Shown here piece after piece: positions 5,823-11,751 of a stretch of 11,751 nt of DNA (the stretch's first letter is position 1; each line of letters opens with the position of its first letter). The stretch is from a bacterium. GTDB lineage: Bacteria > Ratteibacteria > UBA8468 > B48-G9 > JAFGKM01. The stretch spans positions 1 through 11,751 of the forward strand of contig JAKPNC010000048.1 of the NCBI GenBank assembly GCA_029548585.1, given 5' to 3'. The notes beneath the pieces are model-generated. The model did not search any database. It worked only from the letters and a program-made list of their open reading frames with translations, and had not been told where the DNA came from. Position numbers and translations under genes: made by a program.

Positions 5823-6896
5823 TCAGGAATTTGCCCTTTTGAAAGCCGCGAGCTCGCGAAAATCGTCATTCCCGAGTATATTGAAATGGAAGATAGCTAT
5901 CCCGGCCGCACCGGCTTTCATTGCGTCTTCGGCCTGTTTCACCATCTCGGAAGGCGAAATCTCGCCAACACTGCTCTTGCGGCCTATCCCGTCGTAAATG
6001 GGAGCGGAAGACTTAACGAGGGCAAGCTGTTCCTTCAGGCGCATGAGATGGAAATCGCTGTCAGTGGAGTAATTCATCGGGCATATATAGTCCATCAGTC
6101 CTTCATGCGCCCAGGCAACCCAGTCCTGTCCTTCCACCATAGAGGAAAACTTGCCCCAATCCTGTTCCTCTTTACGACTGGTCCCGAAGTATCTCTCAAG
6201 GAGCGCGGGAGACAGAGGCAGAGGCGTTCCCAGGTAATGGGCTCGCGAAGCCATCGAAAGCTTTATGCCTTTAGGCTTGACCAGGTCCCTTATCCGTAAA
6301 ACCATTTCGTGTATGTTATCCTCCCTGAACTGTATGAACTTGTGGAGGATCCCGGGAACCTTAAGGTCCTCCGGGCTCACTGTGTCCATTCCGAGGAGTT
6401 CCATGTATTTCTGCCGGCAGGCTTCGCATTGACATGGATGTTCGAGGGATTCTCCTGTATCGTGATACCTGACGCCATCGAGGTGGATGCCGTCTACATC
6501 GTAGTTCTCCATTATATCGGAAACTATTAGCACGCCGGTATCCCTGGTCTCCTTCCAGGAGGCGCACATCTGCCTGCCGGGAGGCTTGGTTCCGGGCTTG
6601 CCGGGAAAGTAACTTCTCCTCACTTTCTCCTGGTCGGAAATCCCCATGGCGCTTATGGGAAGGACCACCGGGTGAACCTCTATGCCTCTCTCTTTTGCAA
6701 GGGCAAGCACCCTTGAAAAGGTGTCCTGGACGGATTCGTATTTCAGCCGGGTCCTGTACCTTGCGTTTCCTCTTGAATGGATGAATGGAAGAAGGATATT
6801 AATGCCTCCTTCCATGGCCTGATCCATTCTTTGCCTTGTCTCTTCATCGCTTCCTTTGAAATCCCTTTCAAGATGACACCAGCACGCAATATCCAT
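5823..6896 (-). CDS. GHL10-like TIM-barrel putative glycoside hydrolase
   Basis: This 357-residue protein resembles the family 10-like glycosyl hydrolases (GHL10/DUF187 group). Evidence: an N-terminal GGINILLPFIHSRG strand-loop (30-43), ERGIEVHPVV (69-78), the characteristic NYDVDGIHLDGVRYHD block (131-146) with likely active-site acids, KLSMASR (212-218) and a late MDYICPMNY (268-276). C-terminal residues 326-340 (KAGAAGIAIFHF) fit the last barrel strand. A C-X-C-X2-C cluster (C155, C157, C160) follows the core motif, as seen in some barrel hydrolases, and could bind metal. There is no signal peptide, so it appears cytosolic, or its N-terminus differs from secreted relatives. An AAGGGAGGGG ribosome binding site precedes the ATG. 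The substrate cannot be inferred. It is divergent from the metallopeptidase gene. Confidence 0.72.
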   Translation of the reverse strand: MDIACWCHLERDFKGSDEETRQRMDQAMEGGINILLPFIHSRGNARYRTRLKYESVQDTFSRVLALAKERGIEVHPVVLPISAMGISDQEKVRRSYFPGKPGTKPPGRQMCASWKETRDTGVLIVSDIMENYDVDGIHLDGVRYHDTGESLEHPCQCEACRQKYMELLGMDTVSPEDLKVPGILHKFIQFREDNIHEMVLRIRDLVKPKGIKLSMASRAHYLGTPLPLSPALLERYFGTSRKEEQDWGKFSSMVEGQDWVAWAHEGLMDYICPMNYSTDSDFHLMRLKEQLALVKSSAPIYDGIGRKSSVGEISPSEMVKQAEDAMKAGAAGIAIFHFNILGNDDFRELAAFKRANS

Positions 6897-6962
6897 AACC
6901 CCTCCCTTATTTGCCCGCCGCCGGGCATATGAGAACCATAATAAGAATGACTTTTTTTCTCC

Positions 6963-6992
6963 TTGAAATGATAATCCGGATGATAATATTAT
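6963..6992 (+). promoter_or_regulatory. Candidate promoter for the zinc metallopeptidase
   Basis: TTGAAA (6963-6968), 18 bases, then TATTAT (6987-6992) reads as a sigma70-type promoter on the plus strand. The leader before the ATG at 7120 would be about 120 bases. Confidence 0.4.
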
Positions 6993-7016
6993 ACATTCAA
7001 ACGGCCGGGCATAAAA
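6988..7016 (-). promoter_or_regulatory. Candidate divergent promoter for the hydrolase-like gene
   Basis: A perfect TATAAT reads on the minus strand at 6993-6988. The -35 at 17 bases is only TTTTAT (7016-7011), a weak match. It overlaps the opposite-facing -10 element, so the two divergent genes may compete for polymerase. Confidence 0.35.
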
Positions 7017-7119
7017 ACAACGGCAGGGACTTGATTGACAGAAGAATGCAAATCCAATAAGATATTATTCAGAAAAACTCCCGGGACTTTTTAAGGCTCT
7101 GATACAAGCGGAGGAACAA

Positions 7120-7977
7120 ATGAGATGGCAGGGAAGGAGACAGAGCAGTAACGTCGAGGATATGAGAAGTTCAGGAAGCAGGGCCATGCGAATCGGCGGA
7201 GGACTCAGCGGAATAGGCATACTTATAGCCCTCGGATACATGCTTCTTGGCGGCAATCCTTCCGACATAGCTAACGTCCTGCAGAACGGGCAGTCATACT
7301 CTGTTGACCAGGATCATGTCCTGACGGAAAACGAAAAGGAGATGGGGGAATTCATCTCCACCGTACTGGCGGATATCGAGGATGTATGGCACGAGCAGTT
7401 CCGGCAGATGAAGATGGAATACGCTGAACCCAAACTGGTGCTTTTTTCCGGGGAAGTGCAGACAGACTTCGGTTATGCCAGCGCCTCGACAGGCCCGTTC
7501 TATTCGCCCGGAGATTCCAAGGTATACATTGACCTCACGTTCCTCCAGGACATGCAGAAACAGCTCGACGCGCCGGGGGATTTCGCCATGGCCTACGTGC
7601 TTGCCCACGAGGTGGGGCACCACGTCCAGAACCTGCTGGGAATCACCGACAGCGTAATGGCTGAAAGAGAGAAATTGAGCGAGAAGGAATTCAACAGGCT
7701 CATGGTCAGGCTGGAACTGCAGGCCGACTTTCTTGCGGGATTGTGGGCGCATTATGCCAGCCGGATTCCCGGGTACCTCGACGAAACGGACATAGAGGAA
7801 GGGCTCAACGCCGCCAGCGCCGTGGGGGATGACAGGATAATGAAGCAATCCCGGGGATATGTCGTTCCCGACGCGTTCACCCACGGGACGTCTGAACAGA
7901 GGGCCAGGTGGTTCAGGAAAGGTCTCGAGACCGGGGACATACGCCAGGGAGATACTTTCAGTGCCCCCGGACTTTAA
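7120..7977 (+). CDS. Neutral zinc metallopeptidase, YpfJ family
   Basis: This 285-residue protein matches the YpfJ/PF04228 'putative neutral zinc metallopeptidase' family at normal length. The N-terminus MRWQGRRQSSNVEDMR is typical, followed by one membrane segment (about 27-44, GLSGIGILIALGYMLLG), so the catalytic part probably faces the periplasm. FGYASASTGPFYSPGD (117-132) and VYIDLTF (135-141) precede the zinc site HEVGHH (163-168), in which H163 and H167 bind zinc and E164 is the general base. A downstream RLELQADFLAGLW (197-209) supplies the likely third ligand. THGTSEQRARWF (254-265) is another family signature. A GGAGG ribosome binding site lies at 7110-7114. The substrate of the family is not established. 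The gene stands alone and converges with the transporter gene. Confidence 0.93.
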   Translation: MRWQGRRQSSNVEDMRSSGSRAMRIGGGLSGIGILIALGYMLLGGNPSDIANVLQNGQSYSVDQDHVLTENEKEMGEFISTVLADIEDVWHEQFRQMKMEYAEPKLVLFSGEVQTDFGYASASTGPFYSPGDSKVYIDLTFLQDMQKQLDAPGDFAMAYVLAHEVGHHVQNLLGITDSVMAEREKLSEKEFNRLMVRLELQADFLAGLWAHYASRIPGYLDETDIEEGLNAASAVGDDRIMKQSRGYVVPDAFTHGTSEQRARWFRKGLETGDIRQGDTFSAPGL

Positions 7978-8010
7978 GCCGGAGGAATATTCCCTGACAC
8001 TGCGACAGTT

Positions 8011-8928
8011 TCAGCCCAGCCCCACAAGGATCAGTCCCGCCATGATGACCAGGATCCCCGTGATACGGGGGATATCCCGCGGTTCCTTGAGAAACCACAT
8101 CCCGGCGAAAGCCCCCAGGGGTATGCTCAACTGCCTGAAAGCGGCGACATAACTGACATTTTTCACAAAAGCCATGGAAGAGAGAACCAGACCGTAGGTA
8201 AAAAATATCGACACCCCGGCAAGAAAGGCGAGCCTTATGTCCCTGCGTTTCCCTGAAAAGAATTGTCCGAAGCGGATCCTCTCGCCCCTGATAAACATTA
8301 TGCCTGCCGCCAGCCAGATGAAACATGCCGCACCCTCGATCAAAAGGTACAGAAAGGCCGCGTTGAAAGCGTTGAACCTGCCGCCGGGCAGGCTCCTCAT
8401 GCATGAAAGCGCGGTATCATCTATGACAGTGTATCCGGCTGTTCCTATAGCGGCCAGGAGAGCAAAGGCACAGCATGCCTTCAGGTAAATCTTCAGGGAA
8501 AAATCCCTGAAACGCCTGATCGGCAGAAGGAAACACCCGGCAACCACCATGAGAATGCCTGCCAGGGCCCAGGGACCTATTTCGCGGGACCTCCCAAGGA
8601 TGAAGCTCACGATAGTCACCACGAGTATCGGAGAGGATCTGGCTATGGGATATGCAATGCTTATATCTCCTTTCCTGTAAGCCGCTGCAAGGGCAAAATA
8701 GTATAATGCCATGCAGAAGCCTGCCGCGGCTGACAGTTTCCAGACACGGGCAGTAAGAAGGAAGAGCTCTTCCCTGAAAAGCAGGGCAAGAGGTGAAATG
8801 CAGACCGTGGCAAAACCTATGGCGAAAAAAAAGAATGCTCCTGAAGGCTTGCTGCTCTTGCTGAGCAGGTTCCAGCCGGCATGGGTAAATGCTGATATTA
8901 TGATCAGAACGGCCGCGGTAAAAGACAT
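8011..8928 (-). CDS. EamA/DMT-family transporter
   Basis: This 305-residue membrane protein has about ten predicted helices (roughly 4-21, 30-51, 65-83, 92-112, 119-136, 147-170, 188-213, 230-252, 258-280, 287-304), the layout of drug/metabolite transporters with two EamA repeats. Repeat signatures are IAYPIARSSPILVV (91-104) at the end of the first half and SYVAAFRQLSIPLGA (259-273) with MWFLKEP (277-283) in the second. Members export or import small metabolites across the inner membrane; the substrate is not predictable here. A GGGAGCT ribosome binding site (8934-8940) precedes the ATG. Just upstream is a GCCCG/CGGGC hairpin (8943-8959), close enough to affect translation. The 3' end converges with the metallopeptidase gene, 33 bases apart, with no T-rich terminator visible. 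Confidence 0.9.
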   Translation of the reverse strand: MSFTAAVLIIISAFTHAGWNLLSKSSKPSGAFFFFAIGFATVCISPLALLFREELFLLTARVWKLSAAAGFCMALYYFALAAAYRKGDISIAYPIARSSPILVVTIVSFILGRSREIGPWALAGILMVVAGCFLLPIRRFRDFSLKIYLKACCAFALLAAIGTAGYTVIDDTALSCMRSLPGGRFNAFNAAFLYLLIEGAACFIWLAAGIMFIRGERIRFGQFFSGKRRDIRLAFLAGVSIFFTYGLVLSSMAFVKNVSYVAAFRQLSIPLGAFAGMWFLKEPRDIPRITGILVIMAGLILVGLG

Positions 8929-8996
8929 ACTGGTAGCTCCCTGCCCGCCCGGGTCGGGCCATCTTCACAGATCCCTCTTCCCTGCCGGGAGGCTAT

Positions 8997-9025
8997 AGGA
9001 TACAACATGGCCCGTAAGTATGCAA
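8997..9025 (-). promoter_or_regulatory. Weak candidate promoter for the DMT transporter
   Basis: On the minus strand TTGCAT (9025-9020), 17 bases, then TATCCT (9002-8997). The spacing is right but the match is only about 7/12, so this is tentative. Confidence 0.25.
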
Positions 9026-9070
9026 ACCGTGCGTAGAAAGAATCTCTGAAGGATGTTTCAGCAGGATTCA

Positions 9071-9114
9071 CACGGGAGAAGATGCAATCCGCTTTCCATT
9101 TGACGTTTCCCGTG
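9071..9114. repeat. Inverted repeat in divergent intergenic region
   Basis: CACGGGA (9071-9077) and TCCCGTG (9108-9114) are perfect 7-base inverted arms, 30 bases apart. They lie between the transporter and the efflux operon, upstream of the efflux promoter. The role is unknown; they could be a regulator site pair or chance. Confidence 0.3.
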
Positions 9115-9143
9115 ATGCACGATAATGAAATAAAAATTGAACT

Positions 9144-9162
9144 TTTGACCGTTTTGGTCTAA
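9144..9162. promoter_or_regulatory. Putative TetR-type operator
   Basis: The core is GACC-GTTTT-GGTC (9147-9159), a perfect 4+4 palindrome around a 5-base centre. Symmetry continues partly outside (T9144-A9162 and T9145-A9161 pair, 9146/9160 do not). TTGACC...GGTC palindromes are common operators of TetR-family repressors. It overlaps the -35 and spacer of the promoter, and the next gene is a TetR regulator, so autorepression is the simple reading. A half-site, TTGACCG, recurs at 9187-9193. Confidence 0.5.
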
Positions 9163-9173
9163 TATGCTACAAT
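9145..9173 (+). promoter_or_regulatory. Promoter of the tetR-tolC-hlyD efflux operon
   Basis: TTGACC (9145-9150), exactly 17 bases, then TACAAT (9168-9173): each hexamer matches the sigma70 consensus at 5/6. Transcription would start near 9180, about 95 bases before the regulator start. Confidence 0.6.
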
Positions 9174-9230
9174 TCCATAATGTCTGTTGACCGCGACTCC
9201 GCACAGAGGTAAGATAAGACTTATTCACTC

Positions 9231-9278
9231 ATGAAGAGGGATAAGGCGAACAATAGTCCGGAACTCCTTGTAAAATGA
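9231..9278 (+). CDS. Possible 15-residue leader ORF coupled to tetR
   Basis: An ATG at 9231 opens MKRDKANNSPELLVK and ends at TGA 9276-9278, overlapping the regulator's ATG as ATGA. The regulator itself has no clear ribosome binding site, so translational coupling would make sense. However, the leader's own start has only AGAGGTAAG (9205-9213), which is too far upstream. Coding status is doubtful. Confidence 0.15.
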   Translation: MKRDKANNSPELLVK

Positions 9279-9643
9279 CAAAAACAGAACCCGAGAACAG
9301 GATAAAAAAGAGGATAATGCAAATATCCCGTGAGCTTTATGCCCGGTACGGCTTCAGGAAGACCACCCTGAACGATATAGCCAGGGAGCTCGGCATGACA
9401 AAAAGCTCCATATATTACTACTTCGGGAACAAGGAAGAGATAGGGATTATAAAGGAAATACTCGGGGAAGGCAACAGGCAGGGTGTTTTCAGTGTTCAGG
9501 ATATAGATATGACGGCCCTTAACATGCTTAACATACTTAAGGGGCTTGAACATTACTACATCGGCGGAAAGAAAGGAAGAAATCTCAAAAAGGCCATGGA
9601 AAATATGGTCTCCCTCTTTTTGAACGGTCTCATCAAGAGATAA
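9275..9643 (+). CDS. Short TetR-family regulator, internally shortened
   Basis: Residues 8-55 form a complete TetR DNA-binding head: IMQISRELYARYGFRKTTL, then the helix-turn-helix NDIARELGMTKSSIYYYFGNKEE. The protein is only 122 residues, against about 190-210 for the family. Straight after NKEEIG (52-57) it continues with IIKEILGEGNRQGVFSVQD, which resembles the late part of a TetR ligand-binding domain, and ends with a typical FLNGL (115-119). The middle helices, roughly 60-75 residues, seem absent while the frame stays open. It may still bind DNA, but inducer binding and dimer contacts are likely altered. It heads an operon with tolC- and hlyD-type genes (gaps of 23 and -4 bases) and probably controls it through the palindrome at 9144-9162. 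No strong ribosome binding site is visible; the nearest is GGA at 9260-9262. Confidence 0.82.
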   Translation: MTKTEPENRIKKRIMQISRELYARYGFRKTTLNDIARELGMTKSSIYYYFGNKEEIGIIKEILGEGNRQGVFSVQDIDMTALNMLNILKGLEHYYIGGKKGRNLKKAMENMVSLFLNGLIKR

Positions 9644-9666
9644 CTTAAGAGTATCGGGAGGAACGC

Positions 9667-10956
9667 ATGAGAAGGTTGACCGCGGTTGTTCTTTTATTGA
9701 TGGCATCCGGCCCTGCCTTTGCCGGTTCAAAACTTATAACCCTTGAAGAAGCAGTAAAAACAGCCCTTTCAAGCAACCTGGAGATAATGGCGGGAGAAGA
9801 GAAGATCCGCCAGGCAGAATCCGGGGTGAGGGAAGCCCGAACGTTCTTCCTTCCCAGGGTGTCATCGTCCTTCAGTTACACCCGCATGAACGAGGGCATG
9901 GAAACGATGGGAATAAAGGTCATGGATGCCAACCTTTACAACCTGGGCATAACCCTGCTGCACCCCCTTTACACAGGGGGAAGGCTCGATGCGCTATATG
10001 GACAGGCAAAGGAGAACGTCAGGATGAGCGGATACGAGCAGGACGGTGTGATACAAAACATGGTGGTGGAAACCAAGAAGGGCTACTTCTCGATACTCAA
10101 GGCTATGAAAGGGGTCGAGACGGCATTAAAACAGAAGGAAATGGCGCAGGAACACCTCAGGAAAACGGAGCTGCTTTTCAAGGAAGGGATCGTGACAAAG
10201 ATAGACGTCCTGAAAACGGAAGTTTTACTTTCGGAGATAGAGCAGTCGATCCTCAGGACAAATAACTCGGTATCCCTTGCAAAGGCGGGCTTTGGTTTTC
10301 TCCTGAACATGCCGCTCTCAGAGCAGTTCGAGGTGGAGGACATCCTCGAAACGCAGAAGGAGAAGCATGACCTTGAACACTGGACAGTACTTTCATACGG
10401 GAACCGGCCGGAGATAAAACAGATGGAGAGCCTCTCCCGGATATACGGCTACAACACCGAGCTGGAAAAAAGCAGGCGCAAGCCGCAGGTTTCCATGCTT
10501 TCCAACTACAATTTCCAGAAGGGATCCGTAACACCCGTCGACAAGTGGGACAATAGCTGGAACATAGGCCTTGCCGTGGAGTTTGACGTGTGGAACTGGG
10601 GAGAGACCAGGGAAAGGATTGAAAAAACGATCCACGCGAAGAAGGAGATAGACACCCGGCACGAGCTCCTGAAGAAGGCCGTCGAGCTTGAAGTTAAGAG
10701 CGCTTTCCTGAACCTTGAAACTGCAAGCCAGCAGATAGAAACGTCTAAAAAATCCCTCGAGAAGGCGAATGAAAACCTTCGCGTGGCCAACCTGCTTTAT
10801 GGTGAAGGGATGTCCAACACCACCGATGTGCTCGATGCCCAGGCCGACCTTGCCTCCGCCATGGGCAGTTACTACCAGTCACTTTACGATTACCAGATTG
10901 CATATGCCGAACTCGAAAAGTCTGCCGGCGTACAAATGAATAGGAGCGGAAAATGA
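9667..10956 (+). CDS. TolC-family outer-membrane efflux channel
   Basis: At 429 residues this is a typical outer-membrane factor that forms the trimeric exit duct of a tripartite export pump. A signal peptide covers 1-19 (hydrophobic 5-14, cleavage after AFA); there is no lipobox cysteine, so it is not the OprM-type lipoprotein. The two internal OEP repeats are visible: LITLEEAVKTAL (23-34), FLPRVSSSFSYTR (61-73) and FKEGIVTKIDVLKTEVLLSE (171-190) in the first; RPEIKQ (247-252), KPQVSMLSNYNF (272-283), VEFDVWNWGETR (304-315) and LYGEGMSNTTDVLDAQADLA (377-396) in the second. Long helical stretches between them form the periplasmic coiled-coil tunnel. A GGGAGGA ribosome binding site lies just before the ATG. 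The stop overlaps the next start (ATGA), which shows tight coupling to the adaptor gene. Confidence 0.94.
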   Translation: MRRLTAVVLLLMASGPAFAGSKLITLEEAVKTALSSNLEIMAGEEKIRQAESGVREARTFFLPRVSSSFSYTRMNEGMETMGIKVMDANLYNLGITLLHPLYTGGRLDALYGQAKENVRMSGYEQDGVIQNMVVETKKGYFSILKAMKGVETALKQKEMAQEHLRKTELLFKEGIVTKIDVLKTEVLLSEIEQSILRTNNSVSLAKAGFGFLLNMPLSEQFEVEDILETQKEKHDLEHWTVLSYGNRPEIKQMESLSRIYGYNTELEKSRRKPQVSMLSNYNFQKGSVTPVDKWDNSWNIGLAVEFDVWNWGETRERIEKTIHAKKEIDTRHELLKKAVELEVKSAFLNLETASQQIETSKKSLEKANENLRVANLLYGEGMSNTTDVLDAQADLASAMGSYYQSLYDYQIAYAELEKSAGVQMNRSGK

Positions 10957-11751
10957 AAAAGAAGAACATCCTGGTATACCTGGCCGTGATACTCGTACTG
11001 GCCGCTCTCCTGATGAACAAGAAAAAAGAAGAACCGGCAGGAAACAATCAAACGGAGGTCGAAATCCCCGTGAGGGTGGCCCCGGCGGGAAAAGCAGAGA
11101 TAAGGGAGACCGTACTGGTATCAGGCAACGTGGAACCGTGGGCTGAAGTAACGGTATACCCTTTGGTTTCCGGCAGACTTGACAAGCTAAACGTGAGGGA
11201 AGGACAAATTGTTAAGAAGGGAGATATCCTGGCCCAGATTGATTACGAGAAAACGGAGCTTGCGGTCAAACAGCTTGAAAGCCAGCTGGAAGCCGCCGTG
11301 GTGAAGATAGAGAACCTGAAGAAGGATTACGAAAGGATGGAGAGGCTTTACCAGGAGAAGGTCGTCGCCGAAAAGACCCTTGACGACATAAAGGCGTCCC
11401 TTGACATATCGAGGATAAACGCGGAAAGCCTCAGGTCCCAGATAGCCCTTGCCAGGGTGAAGCTGAGGGACTCCAGGATTTCAGCGCCCATGGGAGGCAT
11501 AATTTCAAGGAAGTATATCGACGAAGGAGAGATAGTCACGGAATCATCCATGAGCAAGAGCGCCCCGCTGGTAACCATTGTTGACATATCAAGGGTAAAG
11601 ATAACGGTTCCCGTGGGAGAAGACAACCTGAGAAAAATCAAAAAGGGGCAGAAGGCAGAGGTCTCCATAGACGCCTATCCCGACAGGAAGTTCACGGGTC
11701 AGGTGCATAACATCTTCCCCGTGATGGATACATCCACAAGGACGACGAGCA
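10953..11751 (+). CDS. RND/HlyD-type periplasmic adaptor, partial at 3' end
   Basis: The frame is open from ATG 10953 to the window edge (266 codons seen). Residues 5-21 form an uncleaved or Sec-type membrane anchor (ILVYLAVILVLAALLM) without a lipobox. VSGNVEPWAEVTVYP (56-70) and the lipoyl half-motif GRLDKLNVREGQIVKKGD (74-91) are classic for membrane-fusion proteins. A coiled-coil hairpin spans about 98-172, including RLYQEKVVAEKTLDD (131-145). The second lipoyl half is SAPMGGIISRKYIDEGEIV (177-195). A beta-barrel part follows (LVTIVDISRVKITVPVGE, 206-223). The protein bridges the TolC-type channel and an inner-membrane pump; the gene for that pump, RND or ABC, should lie beyond the window. 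TAGGAGCGG upstream of the start serves as ribosome binding site inside the tolC end. Confidence 0.93.
   Translation, partial: MKKKNILVYLAVILVLAALLMNKKKEEPAGNNQTEVEIPVRVAPAGKAEIRETVLVSGNVEPWAEVTVYPLVSGRLDKLNVREGQIVKKGDILAQIDYEKTELAVKQLESQLEAAVVKIENLKKDYERMERLYQEKVVAEKTLDDIKASLDISRINAESLRSQIALARVKLRDSRISAPMGGIISRKYIDEGEIVTESSMSKSAPLVTIVDISRVKITVPVGEDNLRKIKKGQKAEVSIDAYPDRKFTGQVHNIFPVMDTSTRTTS

Noticed and set aside
7978..8010. Bidirectional terminator between metallopeptidase and transporter genes
   Set aside because: A GGAATATTCC palindrome and a CCGG...CCGG pairing exist, but there is no stable GC stem followed by a T-run on either strand.
9673..9688. Second TetR operator near GGTTGACCGCGGTT in the tolC start
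   Set aside because: The symmetry is short and lies inside the signal-peptide codons; it does not match the GACC-N5-GGTC spacing of the main site.

Overview
The window looks like a chromosomal piece of a Gram-negative bacterium, probably uncultured. The diderm evidence is an outer-membrane efflux channel next to a periplasmic adaptor. Two pseudopilin-like proteins with a processed N-terminus and a C-terminal H-X9/10-DG motif are of a kind common in Planctomycetota, Lentisphaerota, Omnitrophota and related lineages. Heavy AGG and ATA codon use and a methanogen/clostridial-looking PurC are consistent with such a lineage, but the phylum cannot be fixed from sequence reading alone. No RNA gene, CRISPR array, transposase or recombinase was found.

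Region by region: (1) 1-2560 is AT-richer and carries two tandem pseudopilin-like genes (660-1460, 1499-2248) behind a plausible promoter, with long gene-free flanks. (2) 2561-3044 is a dense mosaic of GC-rich hairpin repeats. (3) 3057-5181, minus strand, holds a secreted papain-like (NlpC/P60-CHAP type) cysteine hydrolase candidate followed by purC, probably co-transcribed. (4) 5381-5812 is a second mosaic array built from the same modules, one of them inverted. (5) 5823-6896, minus strand, is a GHL10-like TIM-barrel putative glycoside hydrolase, divergent from (6) 7120-7977, a membrane-anchored neutral zinc metallopeptidase of the YpfJ type. (7) 8011-8928, minus strand, is an EamA/DMT-family transporter. 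(8) 9145-11751 is a TetR regulator, TolC-type channel and HlyD/RND adaptor operon that runs off the window edge; an inner-membrane pump gene probably follows.

How the genes fit together: the last operon is a self-regulated tripartite export system. A palindrome typical of TetR operators lies inside a good sigma70-type promoter just upstream. The regulator is only 122 residues long: the DNA-binding head is intact but most of the usual ligand-binding core is missing. The middle genes are housekeeping or cell-envelope functions with no obvious shared pathway.

The most unusual material is the pair of intergenic arrays around the hydrolase-purC pair. They share at least four modules at roughly 90-100% identity. 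One module is flipped between arrays, and one copy carries an extra 30-base hairpin cassette. Both arrays stop at the 3' ends of minus-strand genes, at a shared 13-base junction. They look like an actively shuffled family of non-coding repeats. No new protein-based system is clearly visible.
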